The translations under genes were made by a program, and so were the position numbers. This document shows, one piece after another, positions 35,858-47,100 of a stretch of DNA of 64,000 nt (position 1 is its first letter; every line of letters begins with the position of its first letter). Source of the stretch: Dactylellina haptotyla (taxonomy: Eukaryota > Ascomycota > Orbiliomycetes > Orbiliales > Orbiliaceae); assembly GCA_031310005.1 (NCBI GenBank), contig CM062382.1:1426001-1490000 (forward strand), read 5' to 3'. Under the pieces are notes generated by a model that was not told where the DNA came from, made no database searches, and was given only the letters and a program-made list of their open reading frames with translations.

Positions 35858-37083
35858 ATTTGGCGAAATATTCAAAATTCCATCGATTTGTTCGTACTGT
35901 CTGTCTCCCTATGTCGAATATCGTTAAGGGGCCGTAGGGGTTATGTCTAAGCAAGCGATATTTGGAGGTCTCAGGGCATGGGCATTTGGAGATTTATTGC
36001 GATATTGAGAGGTGCAACCAAGCAAAACCAATAGTGGCACCGTTGCGTCACTTGCTACGATATTTTGTCCTACGTGAGTCTTGATAGGGACGATGGTGTC
36101 TTGGGTGAGCTGTGTTGGGAGGTTGAGACCAAGCCAGTCAGAGCAAAGCATGGATGGTGTTTCTTCCGCGGGCACCAGCACCGTAGTCGGTCGCTTAACG
36201 TCCCTCCCACCAGGCACCACTCTGGCCCGGTAGCCACCCTCACCGAATTGTCGGTACGAGCGCATGTGCATGTCTTGAAAGCCCGAGATTCCTTTCGCCT
36301 GGCCGGTGGCTTTCGTCTCCTGCATCAGGCATCGATATCCAGTGAACCCAGAAATAATCTGCATCCCTTGTCGATGCAGAAATACGTTTGCAATTATAGG
36401 TATTTGAAGGGGCCCCTTATCACCACGAAGCCGGCAATACTGCAGGGAAGAGTGCTCAAGCTGGGTTTCATCCTTCCCACCACCGCGTACCTGGGAAGGA
36501 AATTGCCCATAGAAATTCCTTTCATCTGTTCGCCGCAAAAAGCGCCACCAAACGACAAGAGAGTCCCCCCAAAATCTTATCTTTGATTACCTGCGAAACG
36601 AATCAGGGCACACGGACACCCGTTTTTGCAGCGAATCAGCGGGGACCAACATTTTCGTCGCATGATATTTTCCTTTGGGCTTTCAGGGACGCATTATTTT
36701 CTGGCTCTTGTTTCTCTGCCAAAAGCTCTGAACCTTTCGGATTTTTCCCATCCCATATCTATCCTTCCATAGACGAACCTGTAGAACTCTCATACTACCC
36801 TTCTTGCGCTGGATCTATATACATCGGACGCCCGACGCCTCTGCCATCTGTCAATACTGCCGCTACCACCATCCAACGGCGCGCACCCCCCGACCGTTTG
36901 GCACCAGCCCACACCCCGTGCTTGTTCTCCACAAAAACAAGAACGAAAATAAAAACCTCCGCCAACGGTCGCCAAAAACGGTGATAGCACTGAGAACGAG
37001 AGAGCGAGAGAACAGAACCCGCTCCCCTCGCGTGTTTGTCGACCTGGGACGTTTTGGTTCAGTTGTTTTAAGTGCGGCCGCAC
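35858..37083. other. Intergenic region before the Ras-like gene
   Basis: About 1.2 kb. Open frames of 170-200 codons exist on both strands between 35924 and 36586 with no recognised domain; they mirror each other and look accidental. The stretch 36600-37080 is probably promoter and leader of the GTPase gene. Confidence 0.5.
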
Positions 37084-38248
37084 ATGGAAGACGACAATAA
37101 CAGAATAGCCATCACCGTTTGTGGAGATGGTGGAACAGGTACAATTTTACTCCGTTGCCGCATCTGCCAATATGCCGATGTCTCACGTTATCTCGATTTT
37201 TGACCGAACCGACGGACGTGCATTGCATATGCGTCTATATCGCATTAACTTATATGCTAACCGGATCCTCGCATATCGCAGGTAAATCCTCGATATCTCT
37301 ACGCTTAGTGCGAAGCAAATGGACGCATGAGTATGTCCCCCCCCCCCCCCCCATTGCGATAGCACATCCGAAGTCGACTAACCATTCCGAAACGCTTTTA
37401 GTTACGACCCAACGATAGGTACATATATTCCAGCGCACATGACGCTGTTTCAGTTGAATATGGACGCTCATTATCGAATTTGCATATAGAGGACAGCTAT
37501 TCAGTTACCAGAGTTATCGATGGCATGACATATCATTTGCATCTGACTGACACTGCTGGTCAAGAAGAGTACGAATCACTCATCAGAACACTACAACGCT
37601 TGGACGACCACACTAATCAATATCATCACAACACTAGGTACCGTGGTTTATGGTCAGCAGCAAACACACGAGATGCAGATGCCTTCCTCCTAGTTTACGA
37701 CATCACCAACCATGACTCCCTCCTCGCCCTTGATTATTTCAACGACCTTATAGATATGGAGTCCGAGGAACGAGCTGCCAATAAACCACCCCAGATCAAG
37801 TTCGTCGCTGGTAACAAGGTCGACTTGGCGCATGATAGACAAGTGCCGAGCGCAGAAGGATTAAATTGGGCCCGGGATCATGGTTGTGGGTAAGTTGTAT
37901 TGAGTACGGGCATTTAAAGCAATTTTTATACTAACTTAATCAGGTTTATGGAAACGTCGGCGAGGAATATGGTCAATATCGAAGAGACATTCGCCCGTAA
38001 GTCTCCCGAATCAAACAATCTCCTACCTAGTTTTGATCTAATATATTTTGGTAGTCATCGTTCGTCGCGTCGTAGCCGCTAGGAGGGGACAATTGTCACC
38101 ACCCACCCGCCAACCGAATATCCCCAATAGCGGTCTTCAAAACTATCCTACACCTGGCGATAATAACGAAAAGGGCCAAATTGGCAGCTCCGAAGACAGC
38201 AAGAAGAAAGGTTTCTGGAAAAAATTACCATGTTGTGCAATCATGTGA
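37084..38248 (+). CDS. Ras-family small GTPase with CAAX end
   Basis: Membrane-anchored GTP switch of about 220 residues in seven short exons. G1 GDGGTGKSS is split by an intron after GGTG; G2 YDPTIEDSY is split by another; G3 is DTAGQEEY; G4 is NKVD; G5 is ETSAR. It ends KLPCCAIM, a farnesyl-type CAAX box with a second Cys that could be palmitoylated. Gln61-equivalent is present, so GAP-stimulated hydrolysis is expected. The effector loop YDPTIEDSY is Ras-like, while GDGG and an early RSKW segment set it apart from canonical Ras1/Ras2; Rsr1- or Rheb-type assignment is open. The intron inside G3 (37569-37637) is 69 bp and stop-free. A 16-base C run sits just after the donor of the second intron. 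Confidence 0.88.
37337..37352 (+). repeat. 16-base poly-C run inside a Ras-like intron
   Basis: Starts six bases after the GT of the donor at 37331, within the intron that splits the effector loop. Homopolymers of this length are length-unstable. Confidence 0.95.
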
Positions 38249-39454
38249 GCTTGCACTTATTGGCAAATCTCCGCGACACAGATTCATCATTTCATTATCG
38301 ACAACTCACCATATTCAGTCTTTTGAATAGATCCTTTCGATATAGTTTCTCGAAAATACGGTTTTAATCTCGTCCATCATTATTTCGGTGTACGTGGTGA
38401 TCGTTTCATGCACGATGCCACTACACTAAAGCAATATTTCTTATATATCCTCTGTTCTCTATGATCTAAGGCTCTTCTCGAAATCTTCCTTTCTTTTTCT
38501 TCTTTAGCAAACCCCAAGTCACGGCCGCTCATTGCTACATCCAGCCCCCAAAAGCCAAGATTACTGTATCTTTTATAAACAGCGAGCCGATTTCCATCAT
38601 TCACGTGAGGAGTTTCGTTTTTTGTGTTTTTGTTTCTTTCTTTTTTCACCATATTCACTTTCCATGTACATTTCCATTCAGATCATCTGTTACATGTTTC
38701 GATCCTTCTTCTCTACCAGCTTTTCTGTCATTATATTTTCATTTCCGATACCACTATGTTTAAAGGAGTAGAGGTTAACAGTTTTCCTATGTATCTTTTT
38801 CTTTCTTCTGTTTCTCTTTCTTTCTTTTTCTTCTCATTTTCAAATCTCACTGAAAAATCGGAGAATGGAGGTGTTAGTGCACAAAGCATTGTTATTATTT
38901 ATTATCATCACCTTTTTCAAAAAGAAAATATAAATGTGCTGGGTATCATGTAAAATCTAATAAAAGATCGAGCAAAGCAAGGCATCGTCAGAGACGTTGC
39001 TAATCCACCACCTTGTAAACTTGAAGAATACGATTGTGAAATAATATACTTACCGCGAAAAAGGGATAAGAGAGGAGCACGCCTTGATATTTCAAAGGAA
39101 AGGTTCTACCTACCTATAAATATAGATTTCAAATATTATGAACGAGCTAGCAGAGATCATCCAGTAGACCACAGCTCTAGGAATGATGGCAATAACCAAA
39201 GCAAACAAAAAAAATAATGATAACGAAAGTTTCCCGTTGCACCCTCCATTCTCATCCAGCTATTCCAAATAGATCCAAGCCTTCGATTCCACCTTTCCGT
39301 AATCGCATTAAAATAAACGCCTAGAAGACCTTTTGGTCCACCCCTCCTCTTGTTCATTCCGAATTTCAAAATAGATAGCAAAGATAACGCCAATGCCGCA
39401 TGTAACCCCTTCCTAACCAAAACTTAATGATGTTCCTGTCATACAGTTGACTTC
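38249..39454. other. Convergent 3' region, Ras-like and AMMECR1-like genes
   Basis: T-rich, low complexity around 38480-38870. No gene supported. Confidence 0.55.
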
Positions 39455-41005
<1,551 letters not shown>

Positions 41006-42034
41006 CTACGGTTTGGGGACCTTCAAGCTTTTACTGATCATAGCGCATCCGTGAGCTACAAACAAAAACACAGCAGGGTGAAGCTCGAGCGCGGTGTCTT
41101 CCATGATGACACCAAGCGGCAGGTTTTCTAAGACCCATTCATTTTTCACCCACCATGCGGCGACCATCATCAATCCTAGCGATGTTGGAGTAGGTGTGCC
41201 CTCGAAGTACTTGGATTTTCCAGATGCGTCTTTGGGGACGTATTGGACGGAGACGTTGAAGCGAGCCAGTCGAGAGAGTCCGCACAGGACAAAAAACGCA
41301 AGCAGGATTGTATCGAGTACACTCCGAAACCCAATGGCGAATGCGAGGGAGGCGGGTGCGATACCGAATGAAATCTACGTGGTTGACGGTGTTAGGAATG
41401 GGCGTATAGATATACGGATGGATAGCTAGGCTTTTATAATTACCAGATCTGCGAGAGAGTCAAGTTCCTGCCCTAGAAGCGACGATTTTTTCTGCCACCT
41501 GGCAACACGGCCGTCCATAAAATCGAAGAAGAGGCCGAATGGCATGAAGGCAAGGGCGGTCCAAACGTTTGAGAGGTCGCTCGGTTCGCCGAGACAGTAC
41601 CGTAAGGACGAAAAGACGGACATGATGCCACAGAATCCTAGCCACCGTTTTGCATTAGCCAATTTTTGCGCCTTTTGCCATCAATCGCGCTTTCTGCGGT
41701 CTGGGGGGAAGCTAACCATTTAACTCGGTGATAAAATCGGCAGCGTGCAGTTGTCTAGAGTCATCGAGCGGGAGTTTTGTCAGTAAAAGCGTAACGGAAA
41801 TTTATGCTTCGGGCAAGGATTGCAACGGATCGAAGCTGGGGGACAGTACCGGAGCATAGAGAAGTGACGGGTATCTTCGCTGAGGTCTTTCATCTTGGCA
41901 TCGGCTCCTGCATCCATGGGGCGTTAGCGGCGGTGCATTCGGACGGGCTGCGATAAGATTGAGGTAGCGGCTCACGAACCTCCGTTAGTAGCAATGGTGG
42001 ACGAGGACGAGGGCGTAGGGCGCTGGCGCGACAT
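41006..42034 (-). CDS. cho1: CDP-diacylglycerol-serine O-phosphatidyltransferase (phosphatidylserine synthase)
   Basis: ER enzyme that makes phosphatidylserine from CDP-DAG and serine. A multi-exon minus-strand model. The N-terminal exon from 42034 encodes [18 protein letters not shown], then [20 protein letters not shown], then [20 protein letters not shown] once the intron ending at the GGCTAG acceptor is removed. The CDP-alcohol transferase signature is complete: [20 protein letters not shown] followed by ELDSLAD. After a further intron it continues [27 protein letters not shown] and [15 protein letters not shown], with membrane helices, and ends SKSLKVPKP. About 255 residues, near the family size. 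Phosphatidylserine synthase fits best because of RLARFN and FEGTP(T/I)P. Mdm35 is the next gene upstream. Confidence 0.92.
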
Positions 42035-42085
42035 TGTGAAGGAAAGGTGAAGCTCAACTGGGGGTAGGGTTTGGAGAGAAGAGCT

Positions 42086-42118
<33 letters not shown>
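42086..42118. repeat. (GTC)n trinucleotide repeat
   Basis: About eleven perfect units just upstream of the cho1 ATG. Confidence 0.95.
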
Positions 42119-42119
<1 letters not shown>

Positions 42120-42278
42120 GGGCGGGGAGACGCGGCGCAGGAGTTTCGGATAGGCGAGGAGGCGGGGAGGGGCAGGCGGGAGGGAGCAGCGGCGATGTTG
42201 ATGGTAGCGGTGGCCGATGTCGAGGGAGGGGAAGCTACGGGATGTGGTTTACAGAGGGGTGGTGGGAGCGGTGGTGGG

Positions 42279-42320
42279 GAGGAGGAGGAGGAGGAGGAGG
42301 AGGAGGAGGAGGAGAAGAAG
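42279..42320. repeat. (GGA)n/(GAA)n trinucleotide repeat
   Basis: About eleven GGA units followed by three GAA units, 250 bases upstream of the cho1 ATG. Confidence 0.95.
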
Positions 42321-42648
42321 AAGTTACGTTGTGTGGACGACAAGCAAGAAAACAGATCGGCCTCTACGTCACCAGACCACAGCCGAGTTTTATATCATTC
42401 GCACCGCACCGCCCCGCCGCAGCCAATCGCGCGCATCACGCCGCGTAGCGTATTTATTACGTGCATGAAATGTGTGTACAGCAACGAGCATACGAGCATG
42501 ATATTATACAGTTTAGAGTGCAGAGTGTAGATAGAGTGTGCGGGCTGAGCGACGATGTTCCGGTGTCGAGGCAGGAGCATATGTACATGTATGTATCCAT
42601 ATATGTATACTTATATGTATATGTATAAAAAATGGAGAGTGTGGCGCA

Positions 42649-43030
42649 TCAGGAGCCTCGCCGGCTCCCGTCGCTCTCTTCGGCGTTCTTCCTCGCATCG
42701 TCCAGCATCTTGCCGATACCTTTGCTATCGAGGGCTTTCTACGGAGTTGTTAGAGCGATCAGAGCACGATGCGATGTTCGTCCGGGTGGACCGACCTTCA
42801 GGCAGTGGGAGTACTCGAGGAAGAGCTTCTTGCAGGCCTCGTCCTCCGTCCTTTCGCCCCGGAGGAACCCTGGATGCACACCGTCCGTCAGCAGAGTGCT
42901 ACCCCCCATTCACGAGGGTCCGAAGCGGGACGGGGGAGGGTCGCGGCGTACTTTCGGTGTACCATCGTATGAAGCAGGCATCGTACTTTTCCTTCGCCGG
43001 CAGACACTCCGGGGACAGGCTGGCCGACAT
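42649..43030 (-). CDS. mdm35: Mdm35, twin CX9C mitochondrial intermembrane-space protein
   Basis: Partner and stabiliser of Ups/PRELI lipid-transfer proteins that carry PA and PS across the intermembrane space. Three exons with two short introns (donors GTACGC and GTCGGT, acceptors TCCAG and CGTAG) give 80 residues. Exon 1 begins MSASLSPECLPAKEKYDACF, a perfect CX9C. Exon 2 holds the second CX9C, CKKLFLEYSHC, after RFLRGERTEDEA. Exon 3 is the family tail KALDSKGIGKMLDDARKNAE, ending SRRGS. No exon is long enough to stand out as an open frame. The protein should be folded by Mia40/Erv1. It is divergent from rrp6 with 314 bases between ATGs. Confidence 0.92.
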
Positions 43031-43344
43031 CCGAGAGCGTTGATCCTACCGGTCTCTCCTTGTATGATAATAATAATAATAATTATTATTATTATGTCTT
43101 ATTGATTCTTCTTCCTCGTCTCCTTCGGGCGGGCGTCGTGGGCTCGAGCTATCGGTGGATATTCCAGCAGACTGCAACCGAAGACGCCGGCCGGTCCCTT
43201 GCAGACGCTCGCCCGCGCGTGCTGCAACCCAGTTTTTTCCATCGTTTTTTTTTCGCCCGGCAACAACAACACCAACCGACCTCGCTTGGCTCGCGCATCG
43301 CACGTTCGAGCATCTCGCAAACCTTCAGCCGACTCATCTTCACC
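43031..43344. promoter_or_regulatory. Shared divergent promoter mdm35 / rrp6
   Basis: 314 bases between two opposite ATGs, so both leaders and any control elements share this space. It contains an AAT/ATT inverted microsatellite at about 43066-43095 and a T-run near 43250. Confidence 0.65.
43066..43095. repeat. (AAT)n-(ATT)n inverted microsatellite
   Basis: Runs of AAT units switch to ATT units, making a near-perfect self-complementary stretch of about 29 bases, about 40 bases upstream of the mdm35 ATG. Confidence 0.9.
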
Positions 43345-45931
43345 ATGGATGCCACCGAGTTTGCCGCCTTTCAGAAGGATGCCTCCGCCGGATTGGTCCA
43401 GCTGGTCAAGACGGCGAGAACTCTATCGTCCGGCGACATCCCCTTCAACAAATCCCTGGATTCCGATTTCGCTACCGCCCTCGACTCCGCCAACGGAAAG
43501 ATACTCGGTCTGATCAACACCTTGGTTCGCAATGCCACCGACGGATCAGACATCAGGTTCGACAGCTTCGAGGACGCCGATAGCGTGGAGACCCGATGGT
43601 CCGTGGTCTCCGAGGTGGTCGACTTTTTGCTCGAAAAAGCGGTATGAACCCTCAACTCGAATCAGATCGCATGCTTCAAGGGCAGGAACTCACTGATCGC
43701 TCTCTATACCCAACAGGACCTGTGCATGGACGAATACACCGGCACCGTCAAGAGAGGCGTCATGCAGACGACCGCCGCCGGCACCAACTACAAATCGGCC
43801 CGGACGGACAAGCGCACCCCCGAAGGTCGAAAGGCGTTCAACAAGAGCCTACACATGGCCAAACCCCAGCTTCAGTTCAAGAAACCGCTCTCCCCGCTGG
43901 ATTTTAGCCCTTTCAAACCCCGCCTGGAGAAAAAACCACATGCGATCAAGTCGCTGGAGGACAGCCTGGTCCCCGCCGTCGTCGACGGGAGGGAGAAATT
44001 CCCGCACCCGTACATGGAAGAAATATCACAGTATACCTTCCCGGAAAGGATACGAAAAAAAACAGACCCGATCCAGTACAAACCCTTCGAGTCTACGTCC
44101 GCTATATGGGTAGACTCTCCCCAAACTCTTAAAGAGATGATGAACCAACTGTCAGAGGCGGAAGAAATCGCCGTCGATCTCGAACATCATGACTACCGGA
44201 CATATATCGGACTGGTCTGCCTGATGCAGATAAGCACACGGGAACAGGATTGGATCATCGACACATTGGCGCTTAGAGACGAACTCGAAATTCTGAACGA
44301 GATATTCGCAAACCCTCGAATCGTAAAGGTAATATCCGCCTTTTGATCAAACAACCACTCCCTTAAAACGATCAAGCTAACCCAGCGGAATAGGTTTTCC
44401 ACGGTGCCTTTATGGACATGATCTGGCTCCAGAGAGATTTAAATTTATACGTAGTTGGTTTATTCGACACATACGAGGCCGCGCGGAGCCTAGGTTTCAC
44501 CGGCCACAGCCTTGCCTTCCTGCTCAAAAAGTATATCAACTTTGATGCCGACAAATCATATCAATTGGCGGACTGGAGAGTCAGGTATAAGCTCCTTCTC
44601 ACCACTTCATCTTGATCTCGTTTTAGACCGTCCCGCTAACAGGAACCCGAAGGCCCATTCCCCAGGATATGCTTGACTATGCTCGATCCGATACTCACTT
44701 TTTGTTGTACATCTACGATAATATGAAAAACGAATTGATCACAAAAAGTAGCCTAGAAGAGGACAAAATTGACACAGTCCTTAATCACTCAAAAGATACC
44801 ACCCTCAAAACCTATGATACCGAACCTTCTGATTCTACAAATGGGAGCGGCTCCCGTGGCTGGCTCTCCATCCTTAAGCACAATGCAATCCATTTCACGG
44901 ACGAACAATTCGCCGTGTTCAAGGCTGTGCATGCATGGCGCGACAGGGTTGCGCGAGAAGAAGATGACAATCCGAACTTTGTCATGTCAAAAAACCATTT
45001 GCTCAGCTTTGCTCGGCAGATGCCAATAGACGCGGCTGCAGCTTTATCTGTGAGCAACAACCCATTGATTAGGGCGAAGCTGGCAGATCTCGTATCCATA
45101 ATCAAGGAAGCCAAAGCGCACCCTGTACCCTTCGCTTCGATACACCATCTTTTAGCCGCAGTTGGGAAATACTGGACACCTCAACCCAAAGATAGCGGCA
45201 ATAACGCCACCGAAGAAGCAGTTATAACACCCATGCTTGGGGCGGAAGATGCCAAGGCGAAAACGGAGGAGTCGCAGTTCTGGGGTACCACATTTGGTGG
45301 CAGCCGTTGGGAAGTTAAGGATATTGTTGATGGTGTTCATGACATTTCGCTTGCGCTACCGCTGCCTAATCTCACGGCCACGATCCTCGAAGACAACAGC
45401 CGTGGTAGCGGCGGCGACGCAGTCGAGCAAATTCCACGCGCAGAGTATATCAAGAACAGGGAAGTAAAAAACGAGACTCCGGATATTATCGTTGTGAAAC
45501 AAGCCGGAGGGGGGAGAAAACGAAAGCTGCAGGAGGTCGCGGAGGATGTGGGAGGCGCAGAACCGAGTGTGAGCGCGGTGTCACCCGACTCGCCAGGAGC
45601 TCTAGCGATTTCCGGTGAAGAGGGTGCGCAGGGAGAAGTGGACTACGAGGGAGAAGCGATACAATTGTCAAAAGCTGACAGGCGGGCCGCTAAGAAGGCT
45701 GAAAAGAAGCGCAAGAAGGAAGAGACCATGCTGAAAAAAGATATTGCGTCTGCGACTGAGGGTGATTTCGAGGCCTTTGACTACGCTTCCGCCCCGTCGG
45801 TGATGAACTCGAAGCCAAAAGAGACGGATGGTAAAGTATTCAGTGGTAGTAAGAAGTACGATGATGGTCCCAAGGGAATGCGCGCCCGCAAACGCGAGAA
45901 GGAGGGCAAGAGCGTTACAATGAAGGCTTAG
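43345..45931 (+). CDS. rrp6: Rrp6/EXOSC10, nuclear exosome 3'-5' exoribonuclease
   Basis: Catalytic subunit of the nuclear exosome for rRNA, snoRNA and cryptic-transcript processing. Exons 43345-43641, 43717-44328, 44394 to about 44584, and about 44657-45931; about 790 residues. Order: PMC2NT domain (about 10-100), DEDDy nuclease (about 240-430), HRDC helices ([20 protein letters not shown], about 460-545), and a basic Lys-rich C-terminus with likely nuclear signals ([13 protein letters not shown]). Active-site acids are visible: D and E in [12 protein letters not shown] in [12 protein letters not shown], and Y and D in [11 protein letters not shown]. The acceptor CCCGAAG before GCCCATTCC restores [14 protein letters not shown]. 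The first ATG of the frame was used. Confidence 0.95.
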
Positions 45932-47100
45932 CTAGCTGTTGGTAATCAAATAAAAAAATAATAATACTATAACAATGATAACCACAAGAACGAGTCCAAG
46001 AATGAGGAGAGGTAGGAAAGAGGCACATCGATAAATTGAACCACCAGGAAGTCGAAAGTAAGGAGGCCGGTGTGCATTTGGTGTGCTGCAGCTGCGAAGT
46101 AGCTTCTAGGTTTGATGCGCTATCATTTGCAAGGAATCTGACCGCTCGTGCATGAGGCGCTTTGGCCAAGCGCGAGCGATGGACTGACCAAGAGGTCTTG
46201 GAGACATGCTCGCATCTGATACGGGATGCCTCGACAATCAGCAATCGACGGCGGACAGGTCGACAGCAGCAGCTCGTCCGGGTGGGTGGCACGATGGCCA
46301 CGTTCATTCGACCGCCTGCTTCGGAGATCCAAACCTGCGGCTGGTGGCAGCGCGTCTCGCAAACATGTCGGTGGGATTTGCGCGATCGTTTTTTGTTCCG
46401 TTTCAACAACGGCAGGGATTCCGTCTGCGATGCCAACCGGGCACGGCTTCGGACAATTTCAACAGGCTGCTTAAACACCCGCCGAAGGCTGAAGCTTCTG
46501 CTTTGGGGTTATGCGCATGACGGGCCAATGGAATCCGGTGCAATCAAATGGCATGACCGCAGCCAGACCTCCAGGAGGCCCCAGTCCACACTTGCTTGGG
46601 GGGGATCCGTTCGGGACTAGGGTATCATTACCCAGCTTGTTTCCATAAACAGAATTTTCCTGGTAGTTCCAGCCCACGCCAGCCTCGTGTTCGAAATTAA
46701 AGGAAAAGCTAGAACTCCCACCCCCAGCCCACAGGAATACGCAACGGATCGAACGTAACAGAGCAAGATGACGAGCGCGGATAGATAACGGCCCCTCGTC
46801 CTTGCCTGGCCTTGCCCGGCCTTCCTCCTGAATGTGTTGGAGCTGAGTGGGCGGCGGCATCGAGGGAGACCCGCCGCCGTACTTAAACCCGCTGGCAGCA
46901 GGTCTTGGCGGCCGTCAAGGCGGGACTTCCTCGCATGGATAGCCTTTCTTGAAGTTCTTGAATAAATACCAGCAAGTCGCAGCTTCGCAGCTTCCCGCGT
47001 CCGGCTCTTCGGCACTTCACATCGCTGCTCTACATGCTACATGTCCACGCCCAGAAGCCAATAGATTGATTGGTCTCGAGGGAACTGACTAAGCCCCAGG
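45932..47100. other. Intergenic rrp6 / fucosyltransferase-like
   Basis: About 1.2 kb containing the rrp6 3' flank and the promoter of the next plus-strand gene. Frames on both strands at 46120-47015 overlap each other and show no domain. Confidence 0.5.

Larger units (their letters stand above)
42035..42648. other. Intergenic cho1 / mdm35 with trinucleotide repeats
   Basis: The cho1 upstream region. Contains a (GTC)n run at about 42086-42118 and a (GGA)n/(GAA)n run at about 42279-42320, on the leader side of cho1. Long frames here are poly-Ser, poly-Asp or poly-Glu/Arg from the repeats. TATG-type repeats lie at 42590-42625. Confidence 0.7.

Noticed and set aside
35924-36586. 204-codon minus and 173-codon plus frames overlapping each other
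   Set aside because: No recognisable motif on either strand. At most part of the Ras-like gene's upstream region.
41972-42448. Poly-Ser/poly-Asp (minus) and poly-Glu/Arg (plus) frames
   Set aside because: Produced by the GTC and GGA trinucleotide repeats. The minus frame merely contains the cho1 start.
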